A stretch of DNA of 64,000 bases from Enhygromyxa salina (lineage in GTDB: Bacteria > Myxococcota_A > Polyangia > Nannocystales > Nannocystaceae): positions 1 through 64,000 of the forward strand of contig NZ_PVNL01000049.1 in assembly GCF_002994635.1 (NCBI RefSeq), read 5' to 3'. This document shows, piece by piece, positions 1-8,601 of the stretch. The notes under the pieces were generated by a model that did no database searches, was not told where the DNA came from, and saw only the letters and a list, made by a program, of their open reading frames with translations. The translations under genes were made by a program, and so were the position numbers. Within the stretch, counting starts at the first letter, position 1, and each line of letters begins with the position of its first letter.

Positions 1-184
1 GTGGTCGGTGCTTTACCTAGGGATCGCTCCGCGGGTTGCGCCCGTCTCGCCGGGGAGTCGGGCGGTCTCGCTCGGGCGCGCGCGCAGATCCTTTGGGGGT
101 TGGATCTGCGAACGTGCACCGATAGACTCGCGCTCGGTTCAACACCACCGACTCGACCACCCCCACTGACCCCGAGGTTTCCGT

Positions 185-487
185 ATGAAGAAGTTCCGCA
201 CCCTGATGGCCCTCCTTGCTCTCGCCCCCATGCTCGCCGCGTGCGCCCCTGCGCCCGCCGACGTCTGCCAGCATGTCGTTGATCTGATGAAAAAGGAGCT
301 CGGCGAGCAAGTCGACGCGATGCCCGAAGAGGAGATCACCAAGATCAAGGACAACTGCGTCAAAGAGGCCGAGAAAGAGAAGGAGATGAAGGGCTCCATG
401 GAGTACAACAAGCAGGCCAAGTGCGTCATGGCGGCCACCTCCCTCGAGGGCCTCGCCAAGTGCGAAGAGGGCGACAAGAAGGAGTAG
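185..487 (+). CDS. Small secreted lipoprotein, unknown function
   Basis: This is a 100-residue protein with a classic short signal peptide (MKKFRT, then a hydrophobic stretch) and a lipobox ending in LAAC, so it should be lipid-anchored after cleavage. The mature part is small, highly charged and probably helical. It contains three further cysteines (in ADVCQH, DNCVK and AKCVM) and a fourth in AKCEE, spaced as if they could form two disulfides. No enzyme motif is visible. It stands alone on its strand and is followed after 60 bp by a terminator hairpin, which suggests a monocistronic gene. The family is not recognised. Confidence 0.8.
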   Translation: MKKFRTLMALLALAPMLAACAPAPADVCQHVVDLMKKELGEQVDAMPEEEITKIKDNCVKEAEKEKEMKGSMEYNKQAKCVMAATSLEGLAKCEEGDKKE

Positions 488-546
488 CCTTCGTCGCCAG
501 GTGCCACTGCCAACTCATGGCAGGTGCGCACCTCGCCCGCAGCAAG

Positions 547-569
547 AGGGTCCGTCCGCGGGCCCTTTT
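547..569 (+). terminator. Intrinsic terminator of the small lipoprotein gene
   Basis: A 7-bp stem (AGGGTCC pairing with GGGCCCT, including one G-U pair) with a 6-nt loop is followed at once by a run of four T. It lies about 60 bp after the stop codon of the lipoprotein gene at 185-487 and points the same way. Confidence 0.6.
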
Positions 570-684
570 GCATTGGTTGCTGGTCGGGAACGAGCTGAAA
601 CCAGCCCGCTGCCCAAGGTGAACCAGTCTACGAATGGCGCCTGCAAGCGGGCGAGGAGCCTCGCCCGAGCTGAAAGCAGCCAGC

Positions 685-1710
685 CTACGGGACGGGCTGG
701 GTCGTTGGTGGGGCGCCCGAGCAGGTCCAGCGAAATCCATCGAGCAGCGCGACCGAGTCGTAGTCGTCGTCGGTCAGATCGAACACCGCGAGCACCAGCT
801 GCACCGTCTCACCTGGGGTGACGCCGAACCCTGTCGTCAGCCAGCGCGTGCCCGCGTGGCCCTCCATGCCGAAGCCGTCGAGCTCGTCGCCCGTGTAGTC
901 GGTGAAGCCTGCGTTGACCGTGATCGGGTTGCCGGCGTCGTCGAACGCGGCGTTGCCGGTCCAGCTCTCGGACTCGAGCCAGGCCACGAACATGTCGTTG
1001 AAGCCGCCGCCGACGAAGTCGGGCCACTCGACCGACATGAACGCGAAGTCGAACGCGAGCCCGTAGGTGTGCTCGGGGACGGTCAGCCCGACGCGCAGCT
1101 CGGCGTAGTCCCAGACTTCGCAGCCGCCGCCGCACGCCGACCACTGCTCGAACAAGCTGTTGGAGCAGTCGCCCGAGCCGACCAGGCTGGGATCGTCGAC
1201 GCAGGTCAGGGTCTCGTCGACGGGCTCGACGTTCAACGGTGCGGGGAGGCTGGACGGCCCGGATCCATGCTCGGTGCTCGGGCATAGATCCGGCCAGTTG
1301 GTCGCGGAGCACACCCCCTCGAGCTCGGCCAGGCTCAGCGCCAGGTGCCCAGCGAGGCCGGTCGACATGATCAGAAATTTCTCGCCCTCGCGGACTTCGT
1401 AGGGGCCGAGCGCGCCGAGGTGAGCTGCGATCGCGCCAGCGGGTCCCGAGCTGCCGCCCGCAGCTGGGGTGCCGCCGACGCAGTCGAGGCCGACGACCTG
1501 CAGCGGATCGTCGCTGGCCGCGTCGCAGCTGAGCGGGGCAGGGGGGGCGCACTCCCCATCGGGGACGTCGAGCGCGGGCAGATCCATGGGGGAATCGCCG
1601 CTGGTCGGGGCACCCTCGCTGCTGGGTTGGTCCCGGACCCCGACGACCGTGGACAGCTCGCAGCCGGTCGCGACCAGCGAGAGCACGGCCAGCTGGATTC
1701 CGCGACGCAC
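685..1710 (-). CDS. Choice-of-anchor L type secreted lipoprotein
   Basis: The product is 341 residues with a GTG start. The N-terminus has a short signal and a VATGC lipobox, then a low-complexity Ser/Pro/Asp linker. The body has the features of choice-of-anchor L domains: a segment around VWDYAELRV, an NDMFVAWLES motif, and a C-terminal YDSVALLDGF segment. Such domains occur in surface proteins whose C-terminal anchor varies; here the anchor is the N-terminal lipid and no sorting tail is seen. The gene starts 17 bp after the stop of the membrane partner gene at 1728-2504 and probably shares a transcript with it and the ECF sigma factor. It may be a target or sensor of that system. This is inferred from position only. 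Confidence 0.7.
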   Translation of the reverse strand: MRRGIQLAVLSLVATGCELSTVVGVRDQPSSEGAPTSGDSPMDLPALDVPDGECAPPAPLSCDAASDDPLQVVGLDCVGGTPAAGGSSGPAGAIAAHLGALGPYEVREGEKFLIMSTGLAGHLALSLAELEGVCSATNWPDLCPSTEHGSGPSSLPAPLNVEPVDETLTCVDDPSLVGSGDCSNSLFEQWSACGGGCEVWDYAELRVGLTVPEHTYGLAFDFAFMSVEWPDFVGGGFNDMFVAWLESESWTGNAAFDDAGNPITVNAGFTDYTGDELDGFGMEGHAGTRWLTTGFGVTPGETVQLVLAVFDLTDDDYDSVALLDGFRWTCSGAPPTTQPVP

Positions 1711-1727
1711 CGGGAAAAGACTAGCCG

Positions 1728-2504
1728 CTATTGGCCGAGCGCGTCGCGGACCCGGCGTGCGAGCGGACCGTTGGGCCAGCGCTGCAGGTAGGACTGAGCG
1801 ATCTGCTCGGCCTCGGGGCGGCGATCGAGGGCGACCAGCGCGAGGATCGTGTAGCCGGTGCGCTCTTGGATCATGGCGCCGTTTGGAAACTGCTGCTCGA
1901 CGGCCTGCATGATCTCCAGGGTCTTGGCGGGATCGCTGGTGAGCAGCTTGCGACCTGCGTTGATCTGCTTGGCCTCGTCGGCCAGCGATGGCTGCGGCTC
2001 GGGCTCGGCGGCCACCACAGGCTTGGGTGCGGGTCGCTCGGTCACCGGCTCCGGGACATCTGGCGCGACCGCTGGCTGACTGTCTGGCTGCGCCTGGGCT
2101 GGCGGCAGGCTGGCGATCGGCGCGGCCGGAGCCTTGCTCGTGTTTGACGAGCTCGGCGTGCCGACAGCCGGATCCGCGACCGGAGCTGGATCGTTGCTGG
2201 CGGACGCGACCACGCCCGCGTGGCCGCCCGTGTCGCGGTCACTCGTGGTGCTGGCGAGCCACCCGGCCCCAACCCCGCCGCTGACCAGCACCGCGGCGAT
2301 CACGAACCACCCGAGCACGCTGGCTCCTGGGCCCGGGGCAGGCGGGGCCGCCTCGATGGTCTGCCTGAACCGCTCGAGACCTGCGTCGATGTCGTAGGGC
2401 AGCGGCGCCTGAGCGCTCGCGGCTTGCAGATCATCGCGCAGGACCCCACCGAGCGAGGGATCATCGAGGAGCCGCGTGGGCGCGAGGGATTCGGGATCGG
2501 TCAT
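1728..2504 (-). CDS. Membrane protein paired with ECF sigma factor (candidate anti-sigma factor)
   Basis: The 258-residue product has a cytoplasmic N-terminus of about 64 residues, one transmembrane helix (about residues 65-85), a Ser/Pro/Ala-rich periplasmic linker, and a C-terminal helical region of about 80 residues resembling a tetratricopeptide or YbgF-like repeat (SYLQRWPNGPLARRV). Its start overlaps the stop of the sigma factor gene by 4 bp (ATGA), so the two are probably translationally coupled. This arrangement is usual for ECF sigma/anti-sigma pairs. No zinc-binding anti-sigma HxxxCxxC motif is visible, so the anti-sigma role is inferred from topology and coupling. Confidence 0.65.
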   Translation of the reverse strand: MTDPESLAPTRLLDDPSLGGVLRDDLQAASAQAPLPYDIDAGLERFRQTIEAAPPAPGPGASVLGWFVIAAVLVSGGVGAGWLASTTSDRDTGGHAGVVASASNDPAPVADPAVGTPSSSNTSKAPAAPIASLPPAQAQPDSQPAVAPDVPEPVTERPAPKPVVAAEPEPQPSLADEAKQINAGRKLLTSDPAKTLEIMQAVEQQFPNGAMIQERTGYTILALVALDRRPEAEQIAQSYLQRWPNGPLARRVRDALGQ

Positions 2505-3073
2505 GTCATCACCGGGGTGCGTGCGGGGGCGCGGACGGGCCGACGCTCTCTCTCTACCATGCGTGCGTGGGCCTCTTTGAATTGCTTTCGGGCTTTGTGC
2601 AGGCGCGAGTACACGGTGCCGACTGGGATGTCGAAGGCGCCCGCGATCGACTGACAGGGCTCGCCCTCGAGCTCGAACAGGATGAAGATCGCCCGACGAT
2701 CGGGGTCGAGGCTGTCGAGCGCGGCCTGGACCCGATCGAGCGCCTCGCTGGTCTCGGCGGCTCGGGCTGGGTCGACGTCGCGGCTGCTGGCGTCGGTGAC
2801 GGTGTCTTGATCGGGCTGCTCGCGGGACCGCCGACGGCTGCGGCGAGACACCGACGCCACGCGGATCGCGATTTCGGCTAGCCAGGTGGTGGGTCGGGCG
2901 CGGCCGTCTTCGATGAATCCCCCGCGCCGATGGGCGACGAGGAACACTTCTTGGACGAGATCATCGACTTCCACGGGCCCGGCTCCGAGGCGGTGCAGGA
3001 AATTGGCGACGAAGCTGGCGTGCTCGCGAAACAGCGAGGCCGCGTCGTGGTGCCTGGGGGGCCGGCTAGACAT
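2501..3073 (-). CDS. ECF-type RNA polymerase sigma factor
   Basis: This is a 190-residue sigma-70 family protein of ECF size. Region 2 is seen around VDDLVQEVFLVAHRR and continues through the WLAEIAIRV segment, with a basic stretch after it. Region 4 (LDSLDPDRRAIFILFELEG to VGTVYSRLHKARKQF) carries the helix-turn-helix that reads the -35 element. The ATG at 3071-3073 fits the family length. It overlaps the downstream membrane partner by 4 bp and lies 48 bp after the gene at 3122-4144. It probably directs RNA polymerase to envelope genes, including its own operon, but the regulon cannot be read from the sequence. Confidence 0.88.
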   Translation of the reverse strand: MSSRPPRHHDAASLFREHASFVANFLHRLGAGPVEVDDLVQEVFLVAHRRGGFIEDGRARPTTWLAEIAIRVASVSRRSRRRSREQPDQDTVTDASSRDVDPARAAETSEALDRVQAALDSLDPDRRAIFILFELEGEPCQSIAGAFDIPVGTVYSRLHKARKQFKEAHARMVERERRPVRAPARTPVMT

Positions 3074-3121
3074 CCAGAGCCTTCATGCAACACGGGTTGG
3101 GATCCTTCATGCTAAACCCGA

Positions 3122-4144
3122 TTAGAACTCGAAACGGGGTCCGACCGCGACCACCACGCCCGCGACCGCGAGCCGCTGGCTCGCCAGCAGCTGGCCGGTG
3201 TCGCTGCGAACGTCGATACCGGTGCGCTGGAGCGGAAACACGCCCTCGACCCGTAGCTCGAGCGCGAGCGGACCCACGAGGCGCAGGGTCAGGTCGAGCG
3301 CGGCGATCCCCGCCAGCCACGGGAGCGAGCGGCGGAAGTTGATCGAGAAGTCGTGGCCGGCCGCGACCGTCGCACCCGCGGCAACCCCCCCACATGCGCG
3401 CAGGCGGACGGCGCTCGGCGTGGTGCCCCAGCACAGATCCAGGCGACCCGCGGCGACCGTGACCCCGACGCGGCCCTGGTCGAGCGCGTGGTTTGGGAGG
3501 TGGGTGGCGAGGGCCCCGAGTCGCAGATCGAAGTGGGGGAGCGGACGGATGTCGAACGAGAGCTCGCCGCCGCCGCTGAGCGCGGGGGTGACCCCGACGA
3601 ACGCCGCCGCCGCGACCGTGAGACCGAGGGCCGGACCGGCGCGGGTCGAGCCGGGCGAGTCTGATCCGCTGGGCTTGCGCTCGAGCAGGGGGAGATCACC
3701 GTCGCCGGGCAAGACCTGCTCGACCGCGGGCGCTGGGTCGACGATCCCAAGCGAGCTCGCGAGGGTGTCGTCGAGCGCGATCGCAACCGCGAGCGCGACG
3801 ACAGCGTGGAGGTCGACGCAGCTGTCCGGGGCCGGGGTGAACCCACGATCCACCGCGATCTCGTCGCCGACCATCACGATGAAGCTGAGCGCGCGTGGGT
3901 CATCGCTCGAGCCGATCACGCGGATCGCCACGCGCGAGTCGAGGGTGTCCTGGTCCCGCCAGCTGCGGAGATCGACGAGCAGCGTGGCTCGGTCGAGGCA
4001 GGTGACGCCCGGCTCGACGATCAGCGCGTCGTCGAGCGACTGCGATGGCTTGATCTGTGGCGCGCGCGTGGCCTCCGAGCCCGGCGGCGCCGCGCGGGCG
4101 CTTGGACCCGCTGCCCACACGATGACGCAGGCCGCGAGGCCCAC
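3122..4144 (-). CDS. Secreted, probable outer-membrane beta-barrel protein
   Basis: The reading frame is open further upstream into endonuclease III, but a signal peptide appears only from the GTG at 4142-4144 (VGLAACVIVWAAGPSARA), giving about 340 residues. After cleavage there is an N-terminal domain of about 130 residues (conserved-looking GVTCLDRATLLVDLRSW) and a Pro-rich linker. The rest alternates hydrophobic and polar strands and ends in GPRFEF; a terminal Phe is typical of outer-membrane barrels. The gene lies 46 bp after nth and just ahead of the ECF sigma gene, in the same direction. The start is uncertain because no good ribosome-binding site is seen and 9-10 bp tandem repeats (GCGAGCCAGG type) fill the junction. 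Confidence 0.6.
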   Translation of the reverse strand: MGLAACVIVWAAGPSARAAPPGSEATRAPQIKPSQSLDDALIVEPGVTCLDRATLLVDLRSWRDQDTLDSRVAIRVIGSSDDPRALSFIVMVGDEIAVDRGFTPAPDSCVDLHAVVALAVAIALDDTLASSLGIVDPAPAVEQVLPGDGDLPLLERKPSGSDSPGSTRAGPALGLTVAAAAFVGVTPALSGGGELSFDIRPLPHFDLRLGALATHLPNHALDQGRVGVTVAAGRLDLCWGTTPSAVRLRACGGVAAGATVAAGHDFSINFRRSLPWLAGIAALDLTLRLVGPLALELRVEGVFPLQRTGIDVRSDTGQLLASQRLAVAGVVVAVGPRFEF

Positions 4145-4190
4145 GGTCAGGCGAGCCAGGCGAGTCAGGCGAGCCAGGCCGCGGTCGCGC

Positions 4191-5042
4191 TCAAAAATCG
4201 TTGTCGTCCTCCGTGGCCCTGGCCGCGGAGCCACGCTTGCCCGGCTTGGACGCAGACTTGGGCTTCGGGCCAGATCCCGAGCCAGATCCCGAGCCAGACG
4301 CAGGGATGGGCGCCATGCCGATCGCCGCACGATCACCCCGAACCGCGAACAGCTGGCCCTCGCGCTCGGCGCGGATCTGCCAGCTGTCGATCGGCTCGCG
4401 CTCGCTGGCCGGGCACAGCTCGTTGATCGCACAGCTGCCGCAGTCGGGCTGCTTCGACTTGCACACGTGGCGGCCGTGCAGGATCAGCCGGTGGCTGATG
4501 TCGATCCACTGCTCGCGCGGGACCAGCTTGGTCAGCGTGGCCTCGACCTTGTCGGGCTTGGTGCCGGACTTGACGATCCCGAGCCGCGCGGACACCCGGG
4601 CCACGTGGGTGTCGACGACGATCCCGCTGGCGATCCCCCAGGCGATGCCAAGCACCAGATTCGCCGTCTTGTGCGACGCGCCCGGCAGCGCGACCAGCTG
4701 CTCGTGGGTCTGCGGGACCTCGCCGGCGTGGCGCTCGACGATCCCCTGCGCGCACTCGCGGATCGCCTTGGCCTTGTTGCGAAAATAGCCGCTGCGCTTG
4801 ACGACGACCTCGACCTCTTCCTGGGGGGCGGCGGCGAGCGCGGCCGGGGTCGGCCAGCGCTCGAACAGCGCCGGGCGGATCTCGTTGATCACCGCGTCTT
4901 GAGCTTGGGCGCTGAGGATCGTGACGATCAGCAGCTGCCAGGGGTCGTCGTGGTCGAGCTCGCAGACGGCTCGAGGGAGCGCGAGCGCGAGGCGATCGTT
5001 GACCTCGGCCAGCAGCGACGCGGGATCGGTAGGCGCGGGCAT
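4191..5042 (-). CDS. nth: Endonuclease III (DNA glycosylase/AP lyase)
   Basis: This 283-residue base-excision repair enzyme removes oxidised pyrimidines and cleaves the abasic site. The helix-hairpin-helix (LPGASHKTANLVLG, about residues 119-132) contains the catalytic lysine K125. The catalytic aspartate is D144 in VDTHVARV. The [4Fe-4S] cluster ligands have the canonical C-x6-C-x2-C-x5-C spacing (C194, C201, C204, C210). A Gly-Ser/Lys-rich tail of about 50 residues after position 230 exceeds the usual length of about 210 residues and is probably disordered DNA-binding sequence. The helix before the HhH reads LSAQAQDAVIN where most members have LSAQATD. The gene follows the CPXCG gene by 16 bp. 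Confidence 0.93.
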   Translation of the reverse strand: MPAPTDPASLLAEVNDRLALALPRAVCELDHDDPWQLLIVTILSAQAQDAVINEIRPALFERWPTPAALAAAPQEEVEVVVKRSGYFRNKAKAIRECAQGIVERHAGEVPQTHEQLVALPGASHKTANLVLGIAWGIASGIVVDTHVARVSARLGIVKSGTKPDKVEATLTKLVPREQWIDISHRLILHGRHVCKSKQPDCGSCAINELCPASEREPIDSWQIRAEREGQLFAVRGDRAAIGMAPIPASGSGSGSGSGPKPKSASKPGKRGSAARATEDDNDF

Positions 5043-5058
5043 GCGCCCAGTTATACGA

Positions 5059-5235
5059 TCACGAGCGTTCGACGTGGACCTGCAGCTGGCCGAGCTCGTC
5101 GCGGGACACGAACACCTGCCAGGGACGGCAGCACACGTCGCAGTCCTGGACCATCTGGCCGGTGGTCGCGGGATCGACCCACAGCTCCTGCCGCTCGCCG
5201 CACCACGGGCAGCTGACCTCGACGACGTCGTCCAT
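5059..5235 (-). CDS. CPXCG-motif zinc-ribbon protein (58 aa)
   Basis: This small gene starts at the ATG at 5233-5235 and encodes 58 residues. The N-terminal CPWCG and the later CDVCC give a two-knuckle zinc ribbon (C9, C12, C32, C35/C36), with acidic beta strands around it. This matches the CPXCG-motif cysteine-rich family of about 60 residues in length, motif position and the tail (ELGQLQVHVERS). The molecular function of that family is not established. It sits 16 bp upstream of nth in the same direction, so the two are probably co-transcribed. Confidence 0.82.
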   Translation of the reverse strand: MDDVVEVSCPWCGERQELWVDPATTGQMVQDCDVCCRPWQVFVSRDELGQLQVHVERS

Positions 5236-5271
5236 GCGGGGGGAGCATAGCCGATCGGCGCAGACCTGGAG

Positions 5272-6198
5272 TCACGCTGGCGCGAGCGCCTCGTAGCCCA
5301 CGCCCGTCAGCTCGGCCGACAGCTCCCACAGCCTGCGCGCGCTCGTGCGATCGTACGCCCGCTTCTGCGCGCGAACCCGCCGCGGATAGCCCGTCATCTC
5401 CATCGCCCCATTCGGGCCGTAGAACTCGCCGCCGCTGACGTCCGCGACGGTCGCCGCGTACAGGCTGGGCAGCGCGCCCATGTACGCGCTCTGAGCCAGG
5501 AACCGGTTGCCCAGCGCGCTGGCCCGCTCGAACAGCGAGTTGCCCGTCATCTGCGGGCCGACGAACACCAAGTTGGTGCTCGAGTACCCGGGGTGGGCGG
5601 CGACGGCGATCACCTGGTGCCCGCGGGCCGGGCTAGCGTCGAGCCGCCGCTGCAGCTCGTTGGTGAACAGCAGATTCGCCAGCTTGCTGCGCCCGTACGC
5701 CACCCACTTTTGGTAGCGCTGGGTCGAGTGCAGATCATCGAGGTCGATCGCCCCGATCCGATGCGCCACGCTCGACACCGTCACGACCCGCGCCCCCGCC
5801 GTCGCGAGCAGCGGGTTCAGCAGCAGCCCCGTCATCGCGAAGTGGCCCAGGTGGTTGGTGCCGATCTGCATCTCGAACCCGTCCTCGGTGGTGCGATAGG
5901 GCAGCGCCATCACGCCAGCGTTGTTGATCAGCAGATCCAGCTGATCATGGTCCGCGCAGACGCCCTCGCAAAATTCGCGGACCGAGGCCAGGCTCGACAG
6001 ATCACAAGCGCGAAACTCGAGCAGCTCGCGGTCGATCCCGCCGCCGGCCAGCTCGTCGATCGCGGCCTCGGCCTTGGCCTGACCCCGGCACGCGAGGATC
6101 ACCTTGGCGCCCTTGCGAGCCAGCGCCCGCGTGGTCTCGAGCCCCAGCCCGCTGTTGGCTCCGGTCACGATCGCCAGCTTGCCAGCGAGGTCGGGCAT
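5272..6198 (-). CDS. Short-chain dehydrogenase/reductase (retinol dehydrogenase-like)
   Basis: The product is a 308-residue NAD(P)-dependent oxidoreductase of the classical/extended SDR type. The cofactor motif TGANSGLG is near residues 12-19, NNAG follows, and the active site has a serine in VTVSSVAH and the pair YGRSK (YxxxK). The length and the segment INNAGVMALPYRTTEDGFE are typical of retinol dehydrogenase/WW-oxidoreductase-like SDRs. Two upstream in-frame ATGs exist (6229-6231 and 6292-6294). The start at 6196-6198 is preferred because GGAAG lies 9-10 bases before it and the fold begins right after (MPDLAGK). The substrate cannot be told. It heads a co-directional run of genes down to position 685. 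Confidence 0.85.
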   Translation of the reverse strand: MPDLAGKLAIVTGANSGLGLETTRALARKGAKVILACRGQAKAEAAIDELAGGGIDRELLEFRACDLSSLASVREFCEGVCADHDQLDLLINNAGVMALPYRTTEDGFEMQIGTNHLGHFAMTGLLLNPLLATAGARVVTVSSVAHRIGAIDLDDLHSTQRYQKWVAYGRSKLANLLFTNELQRRLDASPARGHQVIAVAAHPGYSSTNLVFVGPQMTGNSLFERASALGNRFLAQSAYMGALPSLYAATVADVSGGEFYGPNGAMEMTGYPRRVRAQKRAYDRTSARRLWELSAELTGVGYEALAPA

Positions 6199-6335
6199 GT
6201 CGTTGGCCTTCCACTTTGACGCTGCGGACATGGGGCGGTGGATAACACGCTGATCGCGAAGGCGCACTTGCTGCCGGTCTCCTGTCCTGGACACCCGCCC
6301 GACCCGAGCCCATCTCTATACAGAAGGAGGACTCC

Positions 6336-6671
6336 ATGAACGTCCCCACGCGCTGCCCTCACTGCCAAGCCGACGTGCCAGAACCACCCAGCCTCTGGCT
6401 GCGTATCGGGGTGATCTCGGGCGCCTGGGTCCTGGCGCTGCTCTATGTGTTTGGCATCGCGCTGCTCGGCCCGGTGGCGATCCCCGTGCTCCCGCTGTTC
6501 GTGCTGGCGGGCATGGCGATCGTCACAGAGGCGTACCGCTTTGCTGATGCCGACCTCGCGTGTGGCAGGTGCCGCAAGCTCATCGTGATCGACGGCGAGC
6601 TGCAGACGGCTGCGGCGGCGGAGCCGAGCCGGGCGCCCGAACACGCGGCCGCACACGAGATCGCCGCCTGA
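6336..6671 (+). CDS. Small zinc-ribbon membrane protein
   Basis: This is a 111-residue protein with a CPHC pair at residues 7-10 and a second CGRC pair at 76-79, flanking two transmembrane helices (about 24-45 and 48-66). The two Cys pairs should meet on the cytoplasmic side and bind zinc or iron. The ribosome-binding site is exceptionally good (AGAAGGAGG seven bases before the ATG), which fixes the start. It is divergent from the SDR gene and convergent with the DUF2330 gene, separated from the latter's stop by only 2 bp. The function is unknown. Confidence 0.75.
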   Translation: MNVPTRCPHCQADVPEPPSLWLRIGVISGAWVLALLYVFGIALLGPVAIPVLPLFVLAGMAIVTEAYRFADADLACGRCRKLIVIDGELQTAAAAEPSRAPEHAAAHEIAA

Positions 6672-6673
6672 GC

Positions 6674-8437
6674 TCAGCCCTGCCGACGCCGACGGACCAG
6701 ACCCAGCAGCCCCAGGCACGCCAGCCCCAGCGCGATCCCGCGAGGAGCGTCGTCAGCTTGGACCGCACACGCACATGAGCCGCCGCCGACGCCCGTGATC
6801 TGGGCCTTCGAGCCGGCGTTGTGGGCCGCGAGCAGCTCGTTGATCCGATCGGTGTTGTCGACCAGGTTCACGAGCGGCGCGTCGTCGGCCATGTTCTCCT
6901 GATCGACGGCCTCTTCCCACGGCATCTCGTCGGCGAAGTCGGGCCACACGATGTTGCCAGCGTCGGAGAACAGCACCTCGCGGCCGTCGGGCAGGACCAC
7001 GGTCGCGCTGCCGTCACAGTGGTTGATCTGGTTGGCGAAGTTGATGTTGGGGACGTCGGGCAGGGTCGTGTTGACCCGGAAGATCGGATCTTCGTTCATC
7101 TCGGCCGGCGAGATCGTGGTGTACAGCCGGGTCAGGTACGGGTTGTTCTGGATCAGCGCGACCGCGGACTTGGCCGGGGCGATCACCCGCTCGTCGAGCC
7201 GCTCCACGAACGCGGCGGCGTCCCAGGCGGCCAGATCGATCTGGTCGACGTAGCAGGACAGGCAGTCGTAGAACAGGTTGGCCTCGACGCCGTCGGGGAC
7301 CGGGATGAACTCGGTGATGATCGACTCGAGCAGCGGGTGCATGTACGTGCACGCGGTGTCCCAGTCGGTGTCGCACAGCATCAGGCCCTGGTTCTCGAGC
7401 TCTTCGATCGCGCCGATCGGGCTGTCGACCAGCCCCGCGAACGGCTCGGAGACCCAGTCCTGATAGATCATCCAGGTCGCGATGTTCTGGCTGGTGCCCG
7501 CGTACTCGGTCACGAACGCGTTGCCGTCGGCTTTCTGCGCGTCCACGGCCATCGAGATCACTTCTTTGTAGTTGCTCGCGTTGTCGACCCAGTCGAGCTT
7601 GAGCGGATTGATGAGCACGTGGCGGTAATTGGTCGGCACCACCCGAGCTTCTTGCAGGAAGAACGCGCGGATCTCCATGTCCTCGACCGCGGCGATCCGC
7701 GTGAGCCGGATCGGCACGCACGGCTCGTTGCCCTCGTAGCGGATCACGATCGGGTGGATCTCGTCGACCCCGGCTTGGTTGCTGAGCTTCATCGCCACGA
7801 ACAAGAAGTCGTTGGCCAGGTACTCGGCGAGGATCGGCTCGGCCGCGGGATCTTGCTGGTAGCCGTTGTCGCCCAGCCACTGCATCACGCTCTCGACCGT
7901 GCCGCCCTCGAGCACGCTGATGTCGAACGCGCCCACCGTGGTCTGCAGCACGACCGTGGGATCGCCGTTGCTGCCCTCGTCGCCCCCGGTCGCGCTGCCC
8001 CCGAACCCGCCGTCGTCGGCTGCACCGGTCTCGCCCGCGCTCTGCGGCACGTTCTCGTCACTGCAGAAGTCGTTCTGAATCGAGAGGCCGTAGCTGGGCA
8101 CCGACGCGGCGAGCACCGCGTCGAACATCAGCTGCGAGCCAACCGAGAACTCGGGGATCGCCATCACCGGGATCACCCATGCGAATTGCTCGGCGCCCGA
8201 GTCGGGGTTGTACTGGATCTGGATGTGGGCTTCGACGCTGGTGTCGGTGACGTGGAACAGGATGTTCTCGCCGGTCTGGTCGACGGGCATCGCCGTGGGC
8301 CCGCTGTCGCAGAAGGTCCCACCGCAGGCCGAGGCGCTGGTGGGGACCAGCAGCGGCGCGGCGAAGGCCAGCGCGGCGCCAGCGAAGGTGGCGAGCATGG
8401 AGCCGAAGCGTGGGGGATGAGCAAGGTCTAAGCGCAT
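6674..8437 (-). CDS. DUF2330 secreted protein with MYXO-CTERM tail
   Basis: The product is 587 residues with a long signal peptide (cleavage probably after SASA). It then carries the DUF2330 signature CGGTFCD followed by MPVDQTGENILF and AEQFAWVIPVMAIPEF. The body has scattered cysteines that could form disulfides. The C-terminus is a MYXO-CTERM-type sorting signal: a Gly/Ser-rich CACA segment, a hydrophobic helix (GIALGLACLGLLGL) and an RRRR cluster. In myxobacteria such tails are thought to be processed by a rhombosortase and to retain the protein at the cell surface. The function of DUF2330 is unknown. Confidence 0.85.
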   Translation of the reverse strand: MRLDLAHPPRFGSMLATFAGAALAFAAPLLVPTSASACGGTFCDSGPTAMPVDQTGENILFHVTDTSVEAHIQIQYNPDSGAEQFAWVIPVMAIPEFSVGSQLMFDAVLAASVPSYGLSIQNDFCSDENVPQSAGETGAADDGGFGGSATGGDEGSNGDPTVVLQTTVGAFDISVLEGGTVESVMQWLGDNGYQQDPAAEPILAEYLANDFLFVAMKLSNQAGVDEIHPIVIRYEGNEPCVPIRLTRIAAVEDMEIRAFFLQEARVVPTNYRHVLINPLKLDWVDNASNYKEVISMAVDAQKADGNAFVTEYAGTSQNIATWMIYQDWVSEPFAGLVDSPIGAIEELENQGLMLCDTDWDTACTYMHPLLESIITEFIPVPDGVEANLFYDCLSCYVDQIDLAAWDAAAFVERLDERVIAPAKSAVALIQNNPYLTRLYTTISPAEMNEDPIFRVNTTLPDVPNINFANQINHCDGSATVVLPDGREVLFSDAGNIVWPDFADEMPWEEAVDQENMADDAPLVNLVDNTDRINELLAAHNAGSKAQITGVGGGSCACAVQADDAPRGIALGLACLGLLGLVRRRRQG

Positions 8438-8536
8438 GGTCAGGTCCTTTGTGCCGCCGCCGTGGTGACGTTGGCGACGGCTGGGTGATTATGGCTGATC
8501 GGCGCGTCGCGGGTCGATCGAGCGGGTAGAGCAAAC

Positions 8537-8577
8537 ACGCTCGCGCCCGCCGGGCGACCGACGGGCGCGACGAGCGT
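8537..8577 (-). terminator. Hairpin downstream of the 59-aa gene, possible terminator
   Basis: An inverted repeat pairs ACGCTCG plus CGCCCG with CGGGCG plus CGAGCGT around a 12-nt loop, with a 3-nt bulge. Read on the minus strand it is followed by GTGTTTGCTCT, a weak U-containing tract. It lies 25 bp beyond the stop of the small gene at 8602-8781 and before DUF2330. Confidence 0.4.
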
Positions 8578-8601
8578 CCAAAGCCATTGCAGCACGGGGG
8601 C

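Noticed and set aside
1..184. Open frame from position 1 considered as a partial gene
   Set aside because: Composition and lack of motifs suggest non-coding upstream sequence of the lipoprotein gene.
3066..3109. Possible 14-codon leader peptide overlapping the ECF sigma start
   Set aside because: An ATG-to-TAG frame exists and its stop lies just after the sigma ATG, but there is no good ribosome-binding site and nothing else supports translation.
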